From: Callorhinus ursinus
Taxonomy: Eukaryota; Chordata; Mammalia; Carnivora; Otariidae
Assembly (NCBI RefSeq): GCF_003265705.1
Contig: NW_020312785.1
Coordinates: forward strand, 128,373,024-128,437,023
Reading direction: 5' to 3'
DNA: 64,000 bases
A program made the position numbers and the translations under genes. Each line of letters opens with the position of its first letter. Position 1 is the first letter of the stretch. The notes under the pieces are model-generated. The model saw only the letters and a program-made list of their open reading frames with translations, had not been told where the DNA came from and searched no databases. Positions 22,385 to 33,617 of the stretch are shown piece after piece.

Positions 22385-23035
22385 AAAAGTTACTAAATGG
22401 CACACGAGAAGACTTAAATAAATGGAGAGACATCATAGATAAACCTGGAGGAAAACAATCTGTAAAAATGTAATTTCCTCCAAAGCTCATTTATAAAGTA
22501 AAAGTAATCAAAATAAAAATCCTAGTTGTTTGGGGGATAGTTACAAAATAATTATATGATGAAACAATTAAATTTGTTTTGAAATAAAAGAATCACAAGA
22601 GCAACATTATTGTCAGTAATTAAAATATATCATCCCTCTGGCTACCAGAGGGTAGAGGGGTGGGGGATGGGTGAAGTAGGTGATGGGGGTTCAGGACCGC
22701 AGTTGTGATGAGTACCGGGTGATGTATGGAAGTGTTGAATCACAATATTGTACACCTGAAACTAATATTACACTGTCTGTTAACTTTAAAAATACTGTAT
22801 GTTAACTTTAAAAACTTTTTGAAAAATGTATTGTAATACTGGGAGAATTTTAAAGATGTTAAAAAGGAACAAAACTACAAAGACAATCTTTAAAAAAATC
22901 ACAAAAATAAAGGGCAAAAAATACTCTATGGGATAGCATATATCAAGGAATCTCTTATAAGGCATAAGAGCTTTTTGAATAAATTTTGCTTCTATGATTC
23001 TGCTTAAGTTCAAATCAATGTTACAATTAAAATCA
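22385..23035 (+). mobile_element. Old L1M ORF2 fragment with an L1 3' end inside
   Basis: GACTTAAATAAATGGAGAGA and following text is old L1 ORF2. At about 22632-22790 a carnivoran L1 3' end is present (GTTGAATCACAATATTGTAC, then CACCTGAAACTAATATTACA), after which L1M text resumes to about 23030. I could not define a TSD for the inner piece. Confidence 0.65.
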
Positions 23036-23084
23036 AGAGGACTTAAAATTAATGTTTTTCTAAGCTTAATACCTACTTGTCTTT

Positions 23085-23510
23085 TACTTTCTATTGAAGT
23101 TTAATATACATACACGAAGTTGTGTAGATCATAAGTGCACAGCTCAAAGAAATATCACAAAGTGGATAAACCCAGGTCAAGAAGCAAAATATAACAGCAC
23201 CCAGAAAACTCCCTTCTGCCCCTTTTCCATCACTAGCCTCTTTACTCCCCAAATTAACCACTATCCTGACTTCTAATAGCACAGCTTAATTTTGTCTTTA
23301 ACTTTGTAAAAATAGAGATTGTATAGTTTGTTTAACCTTGTGTCTTGCTTTATTCATTTAACATTATGCCCTTGAGATTCAAGCAGGTTGTTACCTGAAC
23401 TTTATAGTTTGTTTTCCTTATTGTATAGTATTCCACTGTGTACATATCACCACTTAGTCATTCATTTCACTGTCAATGAACCTGTGTTGTCTTCAGTTCT
23501 ACCTGTTAAA
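23085..23510 (-). mobile_element. Old L1 3'-UTR fragment (minus)
   Basis: Antisense old L1 text: CAAAGTGGATAAACCCAGGT, then TATAGTATTCCACTGTGTAC and CAGTTCTACC. It is of the same general type as 18735-18960. Confidence 0.7.
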
Positions 23511-24559
23511 TTAAGATAGACCAACAGATACTCTCAAACACTATTAAGAGGTTTAACCACTTAAGGAAATGGAATGGCCCCATCTATCAAAGTCAAACAT
23601 AGCATTCCTCATTCTTCACCAATTTTGCCCCAGATATATGCATGCCCTTGCTTACCAAAATAAAAGTATAAAAGCATTCCTAGCAACATCATTCTAATTT
23701 TATTTTTATTATAATAAACACAGCAATTACTACACTTGTCATATGAGTTTGAGATGAACAGGGCAAATATAGTGGATATATTTATAGTATTTAGAAACAC
23801 TGCTTGAGATGCTGTGAAACAATGTTTCATACCCTATGTCACTTAGCTAAATAAAATCATGAGTAGACATGAACTGAAATATTAAAGTTCAGCTTGCTGG
23901 AAATAATACCATGTAGAGGACTGTTGTGTGTCAACCTTGCTACGGTGCTGCTTTGTTAAAAGAGCTACCCATCAACCAGCTCACAGTCTGCATAGCACTT
24001 GGACGTAAGATTTTCTCTATGAGCTTGAGTATTACAGGGAGTTTTCCATTTAATAATTAGCTTCACTAATGATTTAATTGTCATCTTAAATTACTGCTAA
24101 CTGAACCTGAAATCCACTTCATTAACTTTAAAAATATAAGGCCACTGCTAAATTGAATTTAAAATGTCAGCAGCTAAAATAACAAAGAAGAAAGATACCC
24201 ACTCTGTGACTTGCAAACCTCTTGTTCCATGAAGATTATTTTAAAGACAGAAATAACTCCATATGTTATATGTTCTGAAATGATAACTTAGCATCTTCAT
24301 TTTAAAGACCTTTTTAATCAAATCACAAATTGAGCACCAAGAAAAAAATCTGAGCATAGAGAAATTATTTCTCAATATTTGAAACATTATTGAAATGCAA
24401 AGATGTTCTTTATTAAAGAACTTAAAATTTCAAGTATATACCAAAAGCTAGTTTTACAAATTTGTGTTTAATAGCAAAATAATCTAAATTATTTGGGGAT
24501 GGCAATTTATCAGAACAAAACCATGATGCCGGTTATTCTGGTTTTATTTAAACACTTTG
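23511..24559. other. Unassigned AT-rich DNA
   Basis: No gene or nameable repeat is seen. Confidence 0.5.
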
Positions 24560-25330
24560 AAAATTAACGTTAAACACAGATTTACCAAAAACCCAGCAAT
24601 TCCACTCCTTCCAAAAGAAATCTACACCCATGAAACACATCTCTACACAAAGACTTGGACGGGAACATCTAAAGCAGTTTTTTCTTATAATAGTCAAAAC
24701 TGGAAATAACCCATCCACAAACTGATGATTAATAAAATGTAGTATATCCATAAAATGGAATATTATTCACCAACAAAAAACAATGAGGTACTGACACATA
24801 CTAAAACGTGGATGAACCTCAAAAACATTATGCTAAGTGAAAGAAGCCAGACATGAGAGATCATATACTGTATGATTCCATTTATATGAAATGTCCAGAA
24901 AAGGAAAGTTTATAGACAGAAAGTAGATTCATGGATGCCTATCATTGTGACTGATAATGGGCACAAAGTTGGTTTTTTTTTTTTTTAAGATTTTGGTTAT
25001 TCATTTGTCAGAGAAAGAGAGAGAGAGAGTACAAGCAGGGGGAGCTGCCATCAGAGGGAGAAGCAGACTCCCCACCCAGCAAGGAGCCCGATGCGGGACT
25101 TGATCCCAAAACCCCAGGATCATGACCTGAGCCGAAGGCAGATGCCTAACTGACCTAGCACCCAAGCATCCCTGGACACAAAGTTTCTTACTTGGGTGAT
25201 GGGAATGTTCTAAAATGAGAATGTGATGAATGCAGAATCCTGTAAAAATACTAAAAATCATTGAATTATTCACTTAAACTGGATGACATTTATGCTATGT
25301 AAATTGTGCCTCAACAAAGCTGTTTTTTAA
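24560..25330 (+). mobile_element. Old L1 3' end interrupted by a Can-SINE
   Basis: Phrases AACCCAGCAATTCCACTCCT, TAAAATGGAATATTATTCAC and AAACGTGGATGAACCTCAAA are the L1 3' region. It resumes after the SINE with TTGGGTGATGGGAATGTTCT and ends near 25325. Confidence 0.8.
24973..25174 (-). mobile_element. Can-SINE, reverse orientation
   Basis: T-rich start at 24973, then SINE text in reverse, ending at the head complement near 25172. The TSD is GCACAAAGTT at 24961-24970 and ACACAAAGTT at 25176-25185. Confidence 0.92.
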
Positions 25331-25679
25331 AAAAATGATTGAATTTTAGGAAGTGAGCCAGGATACTATGAACTGGTTGCAGTTTGACGTCGGTGCATGT
25401 TATTATGTCTTTCTGTTCATCTCCTCAAAAATTCTAATGTTGCATCATCTTAATTTTCATGAATTAAAGCTCACTGTGCCAAAAATAACAAAACAAAATA
25501 AAAATATAAAGATATTCATTCCATCTGCTAATATAACAGACTCAAAGATATTCAAGAAAGTAATTTGTAAACTAATAAAACTTTAAAATATTAATATCCA
25601 GGGGAAACAGAATTAACAAACTGTTCATGAGGATATTTTTGTTTTGTTTTTCATGAACATCCTTCTCCATTCAGGATCC

Positions 25680-26650
25680 AGAGCAAATTTTTTAAACTGT
25701 GAATTAGATCACGTCATTGCACTGTTACAAGCCTCCAGCAGTAAGAACAATCTTTATCTCACTCTTTACCCCAGTCTGTAAGGCCGTCTACATTCTGCCC
25801 TTCACCTACTTCTCTGAACTCGAGTCATATTGTGTTCCTCGTCCCTAAATAAACACCAGCTGATTTTCTTGCTGTCCTTCCAAAAATTTCAGGTTTGTTC
25901 CAGCCTCAGGGTCTTTGCACTGGCTATCCCTGGAAAGACAGCAAGGCATAGTGGGTAAGTGTAAAGATTGGCCTCATATTGCCTGGCTTGCTGCCTGTGT
26001 TTAGATAGGTGTGTGACTTTGGCTGAGTTATTCACTTTCCCTGTGCCTCATTTCCACATCTGCATAATGGAAATAAGAACTAAACGGACATCATAGGATC
26101 ATTAGAGGATTAAATGAAATAATTTTTGGAAAGTGCTTAGAAAAGCTTTTATATAAAAATCCTTTTTTTTTTAATGTATCTGCATGAAATAATCTTTCCC
26201 CGGATCTTTCCAGAGAAGGCCTTTTATTCAGAACTCAGCTGAAATGTCACTAAGTAGTTCCCAACCCCATTTACTTAATACACATTTATTAAATGCTTGC
26301 TTTATGCCAGGCACCATTTTGAGTGCTGGGCATATGCCATGAAGAAAACAAAATCCCTGTCCTGGTTGAGTTTACTTCTAGTAGGGTGAGACAGATGATA
26401 AATAATAACCCACAGCACATATAGGCATGTCAAAAGCAACATGCACTGTAGAAGAAACAAAGAACAAAGGAGACAGGCAGTGCAAAAGTAGAGGTGGAGA
26501 GGAGCAGTCTACCTCTTTCCATCAGGTGCTCAGGGACACTGAGAAGTGACATATAAGCAAGGTGACCCATACGCTAACGGAGTTTACCAGGGGTCGTGTG
26601 CCGGAAGCAAGAGATGATGGTATGAGTGTGTACTAGAGTATGAGGTCATG
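25680..26650. mobile_element. L2 LINE fragments with a MIR inserted
   Basis: CCAGCCTCAGGGTCTTTGCA (25900 onward) and AACTCAGCTGAAATGTCACT are L2, broken by a MIR at about 25935-26150. From about 26276 another L2 piece reads TGCTTTATGCCAGGCACCAT and continues to roughly 26640 with weakening similarity. Orientation and element number are uncertain. Confidence 0.65.
25935..26150 (+). mobile_element. MIR SINE
   Basis: A well-kept MIR: AGGCATAGTGGGTAAGTGTA, then TTGCCTGGCTTGCTGCCTGT, CTGTGCCTCATTTCCACATC and AGGATTAAATGAAATAATTT. Confidence 0.85.
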
Positions 26651-26769
26651 AGAAACAATCATATTTTCTCTTTCTCACAGAACTTCTATCTAAAATTTTC
26701 ATAATTTTTTACTTATTTGTTATAATCTCTTCCCTTCGCAAACCCAATCATAAAAGAAAATCCTATAAT

Positions 26770-26875
26770 GACAAGTACCTTGCCCACCATTTTAATCACT
26801 ACCACTAAAGCACACCATGGGTACTAAATAAATGTCTATGGAATGAGTGAATGCAAGAATGAATAAGTGGGTAAA
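26770..26875 (+). mobile_element. L2 3' end fragment
   Basis: AAGTACCTTGCCCACCATTT followed by AAATAAATGTCTATGGAATG and AATGAATAAG-type tail repeats. Confidence 0.55.
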
Positions 26876-26917
26876 TGAAATGAATTCATATGAGTTTAAA
26901 TCCATTTTCTACCCTAG

Positions 26918-27285
26918 ACGAGTACTATATTGATTTCACTTAAATGCAGAATCTGAAAAAGAAAATGAACAAGCAAACAAAAAAGACAGAAACAGACTCA
27001 TAAATACAAAGAACAAACTGGTGGGTGCAAGACAGTGATGGGCAAAATGGGTGAAGGGGAGCAAGAGATACAGGCTTCCAGTTATGGAATGAATAAGTCA
27101 TAGAGATAAAAGGCAAGGCATAGGGAACATAGTCAATGATATTGTAATAGTGTTGTATGGTGACAGATGGTAGCTACCTTTGTGAACATAGCATAAAATG
27201 CAGACTCCTTGAATCACTATGTTGTATACCTGAAACTATGTAGTGTTGCATGTCAACTATATCTTAATTTACAAAAACCCACTTT
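26918..27285 (+). mobile_element. L1 3' end, older carnivoran/boreoeutherian type
   Basis: CAGACTCATAAATACAAAGA, then CTTCCAGTTATGGAATGAAT, GGTGACAGATGGTAGCTACC and ATGTTGTATACCTGAAACTA. The same subfamily 3' end occurs at 60993-61295. Confidence 0.85.
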
Positions 27286-27925
27286 TTATCCTTTATGTGC
27301 TGTACATAGGATTTTAATATATAAATGAGACATTTCAGGTTAATGAAAAGGACTTTAAAAGCTGTTGTTGAGATAGCTAACAATTTAGAATAAAAATTAA
27401 CTAGATACTTAGTTTATACTATACACTAAAATAGATGGCAGATGGTTTAAAGAGTTTAATATAAAAAAAAGAAATCCTTAAAGAACAAAAAGAAAATATA
27501 ACTTAATTATTTCAAGGTAGAAAAGCACTCCCAAAGCAGAAACTACTAAAGAAAGATTGATAGTTTTGATAACACAAAAGTCCTTAACTTCTGTACAGCA
27601 AAATCATTGTAAACAAAATATAAAACCCAACAACAAAATGAAACAAACATACAAAAAGTTACTACATATAGGATGGTGGGATAATATCTTTCATACAGAA
27701 ATGACACTTAGAAATATAGAAAGGAAAGAATCCCACATAGAAAAATTTGGCTTAAGTATAGGAATAAAGAATTTATAAGAAAGATATAGAAGTATTTAAT
27801 AAAGATAAAGAAGTATTTAATATAAGAAAGATATAGAAGTACTTTACTAGAAATCACATATATGCAAACTAATGTACAATAAAATAACAACATTTTCACC
27901 TATCAAATAAATATTAATTTCTTTT

Positions 27926-28119
27926 TTAAAAAATATTATTTATTTTGAGAGCGAGAGTACGTGCACAAGCAGGGGGAGGAGCAGAGGGAGAGGGACAAGC
28001 AGACTCTGTGCTGAACACAGAGTACATCACGAAGCTCGATTCCATGACCCTGAGATCATGACCTGAGCCAAAATCAAGAGTCAAACACTCAACTGACTGA
28101 GCCACCCAGGTGCCCCAGG
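27926..28119 (-). mobile_element. Can-SINE, reverse orientation, older
   Basis: SINE text in reverse, ending with GAGCCACCCAGGTGCCCC. The TSD is TATTAATTTCTTTT at 27912-27925 and TATTGATTTCTTTT at 28120-28133, one difference. Confidence 0.93.
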
Positions 28120-28402
28120 TATTGATTTCTTTTAATGCTAAAACCTATGTTGACCAAGTCACTGGTTAATGGGCTTCATCATTTGGCTCACATGAGGATA
28201 AACTGATACAATATTTCAAGATGTAATTCAGTAGTAGGCAGCAAATACTTTTAAAATGTTCATAGCCATTGTCCACACAATTCTACTTACTAAAAAGAAA
28301 TTATCTAAGATGCACATGAATGTGTGTATACAAAGGAAAACTAGACAGACAAAAATGTTATCATTATAGGAGAGATATTAATTACATTGAAAAATATCTT
28401 CA

Positions 28403-28600
28403 GGGACACCTGGGTGGCTCAGTCTGTTAAGCATCTGCCTTCGGCTCAGGTCATGATTCCAGGGTCCTGGGATCGAGTCCCACATGGGGCTCCTTGCTCA
28501 GTGGGGAGCCTGCTTCTCCCTCTGCCTCTGCTGCTCCCCCTGCTTGTGCTCTCTCTCTCTCTCTCTCTCTGACAAATAAATAAATAAAATCTTTAAAAAA
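28403..28600 (+). mobile_element. Can-SINE
   Basis: The head GGGACACCTGGGTGGCTCAG, a typical body, a CT run and an AAATAAATAAAATC tail. A short TSD with core ATCTTCA is visible on both sides (to 28402 and from about 28602). Confidence 0.92.
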
Positions 28601-28787
28601 AATCTTCAAGGTAGTACATTGTTAAATGGAGAAAAAGTTATAAAGTATATTAAACACAATGATCTCAATTTTTTAAATGTACTTATACAATTTTTACTGT
28701 GGTGGTAACTACATGAATATGTGATGAAAATGACAGAACTATACACATATAATTACCAAGGTCAATTCTCTGGATTTTGATATTGTT

Positions 28788-28931
28788 TGTTTGTTTGTTT
28801 GTTTGTTTTTAAGTTGACTCCACACCCAGTGTGGACCCCACTGTGGGGCTTGAACTCACAACCCTGAGATCAATACCTGAGCTAAAACCAAGAGTCAGAT
28901 GTTTAACTGACTGAGCCACCCAGGTACCCCC
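28788..28931 (-). mobile_element. Short old Can-SINE with (GTTT)n tail complement
   Basis: A shorter SINE in reverse, reading GAGCCACCCAGGTACCCCC at its head. It begins with a GTTTGTTTGTTT run. The flanks GGATTTTGATATTG and GAGTTTTGATATTG form the TSD. The subfamily is older or 3'-shortened. Confidence 0.88.
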
Positions 28932-29284
28932 TTGAGTTTTGATATTGTTCTATAATTCTGTAAGATATAACCATTGAGTGTAACTGGGTAACTGTACACA
29001 GGACAGCTCTGCACTATTTTTGTAACTTCTTGTAAATCTGTAAGTATCTCAAAACAGAAGGTTTTTCTCTGTACATATACATTTTAGGATATAGGAAAAT
29101 ACAATAAACTGCTAACAGTGGTTTCCACTGGTTTATAAGATTTGGGTGATTTTTATTTTCATCACACTTTCAAACTTTTCTTCAATTAGCAAAGATTATT
29201 TTTATAATCAGAAAATGTTATTACTGTATATTGTTTTAAATAATGTAAAAACTTACAGATGTCCCAAGAATTAAAATCTTTTTT

Positions 29285-32200
29285 GAATACCAACAATATT
29301 TTTCAGAGTTAGAACAAACAATCCTAAAATTTGTATGGAACCACAAAAGACCCCAAATAGCCAAAGCAACCTTGAAAAAGAAAAACAAAGCTGGAAGCAT
29401 CACAGTTCCAGACATCAAGCTATATGACAAAGCTATAATCATCAAAACAGTATGGTACTGGCACAAAAATAGACACATGGATCAATAGAACAGAATAGAA
29501 AAGCCAGAAATGAATCCACAACTATATGGCCAATTAATCTTTGACAAAGCAGGAAAGAATATACAGTGGGAAAAAGACAATCTCTTCAACAAATAACGTT
29601 GGGAAAACTGGACAGCAACAGGCAAGAGAATGAAACTGGACCACTTTCTTACACCATACACAAAAATAAATTCAAAAAGACATAAATGTGAGATATGAAA
29701 CCATCAAAATCCTAGAGGAGAACATAGGCAGTAACTTCTTTGACATTGGCTATAGAAACTTCTGACTAGATAGGTCTCCTGAGGCAAGGGAAACAAAAGC
29801 AAAAATAAACTATTAGGAATTCATCAAAATAAAAATCTGCACAGTGAAGCAAACAATCAACAAAACTAAAAGGCAACCTATGAGAGATATTTGCAAATGA
29901 CACATCTGATAAAGGGTTAGTTTCCAAAATAATATAAAGAACTTGTAAAACTCAACACCCCAAAGAAAAATAATCCAATTAAAAAATGGGCAGAAGACAT
30001 GAACACACATTTTTCCAAAGAAAACATACAAATGGCCAACAGACACATGAAAAGATGATCAACATCACTCATCATCAGGGAAATACAAATCAAAGCTACA
30101 ATGAGATATCACCTCACACCTGTCAGAATGACTAAAATCAACAACACAAGAAACAACAGGTCTTGGCAAGGATGCAGAGAAAGGGGAACCCTCTTACACT
30201 GTTGGTGAGAATGCAAGCTGGGGTAGCCACTCTGGAAAACAGTATGGAGGTTCCTCAAAAAGTTGAAAATAGAGTTATCCTACAATCCAGCAATTGCACT
30301 ACTAGGTATTTACCCAAAAGATACAAATGTAGTGATTCAAAGGGGCACCTGTACCCCAATGTTTATAGCAGCAATGTCCACAATAGCCAAACTATGGAAA
30401 GAGCCAAGATGTCCATCAACAGATGAATGGATAAAGAAGGTGTGGTGTATATATACAATGGAATATTATGCAGCCATCAAAAGAAATGAAAGCTTGCCAT
30501 TTGCAATGATGTGGATGGAACTGGAGGGTATTATGATGAGTGAAATAGGTCAATCAGAAAAAGACATGTATCATATGATCTCACTGATATGAGGAATTCT
30601 TAATCTCAGGAAACAAACTGAGGGTTGCTGGAATGGTGGGGGCTGGGAGGGATGGGGTGGCTGGGTGATAGACATTGGGGAGGGTATGTGCTATGGTGAG
30701 TGCTGTGAATTGTGTAAGACTGTTGAATTTGGTAAGTTCTTTATAGGTCTTGGATACTAGCCCTTTATCTGATAAGACATTTGCAAATCTCTTCTCCCAT
30801 TCTTTCAGTTGTCTTTTGGTTTTGTTGACTGTTTCCTCTTCTGTGCAAAAGCTTTTTATTTTCATCAAGTCTCAGTAGTTCATTTTTTGCCTTTGTTTCC
30901 CTTCCTTTTGGAGACGTGTCTAGCAAGAAGTTGCTTGGCCAAAGTCACAGAGGTTGCTGCCCGTGTTCTCCTCTAGGATTTTGATGGAGTCCTGTCTCAC
31001 ATTGAGGTCTTTCATCCATTTTGAGTCTATTTTTGTGTGTGGTGTAAGGAAATGGTCCAGTTTCATTGTTCTGCATGTGGCTGTCCCATTTTCCCATCAC
31101 CATTTGTTGAAGAGACTGTCTTTCTTCCAGTGGACATTCTTTCCTGCTTTGTTGAAGATTAGTTGACCATAGAGTTGAGGGTCCATTTCTGAGTTCTCTC
31201 TTCTGTTCCATTGATCTATGTGTCTGTTTTTGTGCCAATACCATACTGTTTTGATGATTACAGCTTTGTAATAGAGCTCGAAGTCTGGCATTGTGATATC
31301 ACTAACTTTGATTTTCTTTTTCAACATTCCTCTGGCTTTTCAGGGTCTTTTCTGATTCCATACAAGTTTTAGGATTACTTGTTCCAGCTCTGTGGAAAAA
31401 GTTGATGGTATTTTGATAGAGATTGCATAGAATGTATAGATTGCTCTACTTAGCATAGACCTTTTCACAATATTTCTTCTTCCAATCCATGAGCATGGCA
31501 CGTTTTTCCATTTCATTGTGTCTTCCTCAATTTTTTTCATGAGTGTTCTATAGTTTTCTGAGTACAGATCCTTTGCCTCTTTGGTTAGGTTTATTCCTAG
31601 GTATCTTGTGTTTTTTGGTGCAATTGTAAATGAGATTGACTCCTTAATTTCTCTTTCTTCTGTCTTGTTGTTAGCGTATAGAAAAGCAACTGACTTCTGT
31701 GCATTGATTTTATATCCTGCCACTTTGCAGAATTCCTGTATGAGTCCTAACAATTTTGGGGTAGAGTCTTTTGGGTTTTCCAAATAGTGTATTATGTCAT
31801 CTGCAAAGAGTGAGAGTTTGACTTCTTCTTTGCCTATTCGGATGCCTTTTATTTCTTTTTGTTGTCTGATTGCTGAGGCTAGGACACTGTTGGGGGAATG
31901 CAAACTGGTACAGCCACTCTGGAAAAGAGTATGGAGTTTCCTCAAGAAGTTAAAAATAGAACCACCCTACTATCCAGCAATTGCACTACTAATTTACCCA
32001 AAGAACACAAAAATACAAATTCAAAGAGATACGTGCACCCTGATGTTTATAGCAGCAGTATCTACAATAGCCTAACTATGGAAACAGCCCAAGTGTCCAC
32101 CAACTGATGAATGGATAAAGAAGAAGTGGTATATGTGTACAACGGAATATTATTCAGCCATAAATAAGAATGAAATTTTGCCATTTGCAACGACATGGAT

Positions 32201-32545
32201 GGAGCTACAGAGTATTATGCTAAGCAAAATAAGTCAGTCAGAGAAAGACAAATTCCATATGATTTCACTCCTATGTGGAATTTAAGAAATAAAACAAATG
32301 AGCCAAGGAAAAAAGAGAGAGAGAGAGAGGCAAACCAAGAAACAAACTCTTAACTATAGAGAACAAACTGATGGTTACCAGAGGGGAGGGATGTGGGGGG
32401 ATGGATGTAATGGATGATGGGGATAAGAAGTGCACTTGTGATGAACTCTGGGTGATGTATGGAAGTGATGAATCACTATATTGTACACCTGAAATTAATA
32501 CTACACTGTATGTTAACTGGAATTTAAATAAAAACATAAAAAAAG
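29285..32545 (+). mobile_element. Mosaic of old L1, younger L1 and an inverted L1 copy
   Basis: Old L1 ORF2 runs from 29285 to about 30195. Between about 30196 and 30221 the text becomes that of a younger L1 (+), which continues into its 3' UTR to 30728. There an abrupt switch to the minus strand brings 1.17 kb of ORF2 (30721-31885). At 31886 the old L1 (+) resumes at the same ORF2 position where it left off and runs to its 3' end near 32545. ACACTGTTGG and GAATGCAA.CTGG phrases occur on both sides (30196-30221, 31884-31907) and could be a TSD or shared L1 homology. Confidence 0.8.
30721..31885 (-). pseudogene. Inverted L1 ORF2 segment, near-identical to 51123-52288
   Basis: Minus-strand ORF2 text carrying the RT motif C ([11 protein letters not shown]) and the downstream ORF2 region. 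It aligns end to end with the reverse complement of 51123-52288. By eye I count about seven differences including one 1-nt indel, so roughly 99.4% identity. Both copies share unusual residues ([14 protein letters not shown]) and an in-frame TGA after NQKRP. It has no poly(A) and no 3' UTR of its own. Confidence 0.93.
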
Positions 32546-33050
32546 AAAAAAACTTTTTTTTAGTGTGCATGTGTGTAAATACATATATATTTAGCTATGT
32601 GCTATACAAATAAGGAAAGCTGGATGAATGGATGATAGATAGATGATATATAGATCGAGAGATAAACAGATATGGCCATTACAAAAATTATCAGATATTA
32701 GAATGAATTATCATAAAATGCTTCTGATAATATAAAGAGCATGGATATGTGAGTCACAGATACAGATTTCATATTATTAGTGGTTAGTAACCATGCTGTT
32801 AAATAAATTCAGTTAATAATCAGTTCTTTACATTTATGTAATTTTATATTAGCTGTTATATTGTGATCAACTACAAATGCGGGTGTGAACATCGCCAAAT
32901 GTCAATTACAAATGTCATAAAATAGTCTTGTGTCTTTTTCTCTCCTCTCCCCGCCAAATGCAATGTCCTTCACCTGTTTCTTTCCTTGCCCTCAACTGTT
33001 ATGGTGAAAACAGTTTAAAGGGGAAGAAACCACAATTTGCATCCAGTTTC
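32546..33050. other. Unassigned AT-rich DNA
   Basis: No gene is seen. Short ATAG/GATA-type repeats occur at about 32630-32670. Confidence 0.5.
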
Positions 33051-33054
33051 TTTT

Positions 33055-33235
33055 ATTTAGCACCTGTGGTCATGAGCAGATCTGATCCTCTCTGAGTTTC
33101 AGTTAACTCCTCTGAAACATGGAAATACCAATACCCACTTACAAAGTGGTTGGGAGAATAAACTGAGAAGTTATGTGTAAAGTAAGTGGAACTAGTAAGT
33201 TCTCAGTAGGTGTGAGTACCTTCCTTTCTCTTTCC
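33055..33235 (+). mobile_element. MIR fragment
   Basis: CTGAGTTTCAGTTAACTCCT, then GGGAGAATAAACTGAGAAGT and AGTTCTCAGTAGGTGTGAGT follow MIR order with high divergence. Confidence 0.65.
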
Positions 33236-33389
33236 CCATTTACTGACACCATTTCTTGACTCCTTAATGCCAACTCTTTGAAGTCCTTATTTGCTGAGAA
33301 AACACTTAGATTAAAAAAAAAAAAAACATGTAGAGACTAGGGCAAAAATTTTCTCAACAAGCTCCCATTTTGAGAATTAAAAATCACTA

Positions 33390-33532
33390 GGGACACCTGG
33401 GTGGCGGTTGGTTACGCGTCAAACTCCTGGTTTTGGTTTAGGTCATGATCTCAGGGTCGTGATATTGAGTCCTGTGTTGGGCTTCTCATTCAGTGGGGAG
33501 TCTGCTTGGGATTCTTTCTCCCTCTCTCTCTG

Positions 33533-33575
<43 letters not shown>

Positions 33576-33603
33576 ATAAGTAAATAAATCTTTTTTAAAA
33601 AAA
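33390..33603 (+). mobile_element. Can-SINE, diverged
   Basis: The head GGGACACCTGGGTGGCGGTT, the body TCATGATCTCAGGGTCGTGA, a long (CT)n run at about 33536-33572, and an A-rich tail. The TSD is ATTAAAAATCACTA at 33376-33389 and ATTAAACATCACTA at 33604-33617. Confidence 0.93.
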
Positions 33604-33617
33604 ATTAAACATCACTA

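Larger units (their letters stand above)
27340..29250 (+). mobile_element. Old L1M fragment carrying three Can-SINEs
   Basis: ORF2 C-terminal text (for example AAAGTCCTTAACTTCTGTAC) through a long L1M 3' UTR ending near ATTTTTATAATCAGAAAATG. It is interrupted at 27926-28119, 28403-28600 and 28788-28931 by Can-SINEs. Many stops; no reading frame survives. Confidence 0.75.

Noticed and set aside
28403..28600. tRNA-like sequence in Can-SINE heads
   Set aside because: The tRNA-derived heads carry promoter-like boxes but are SINE parts, not tRNA genes.
31581..31787. A 68-aa frame with an identical counterpart at 51221-51427 on the other strand
   Set aside because: Both are antisense to L1 ORF2 in the duplicated slice. 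The identity reflects the inverted DNA duplication, not a conserved small protein.
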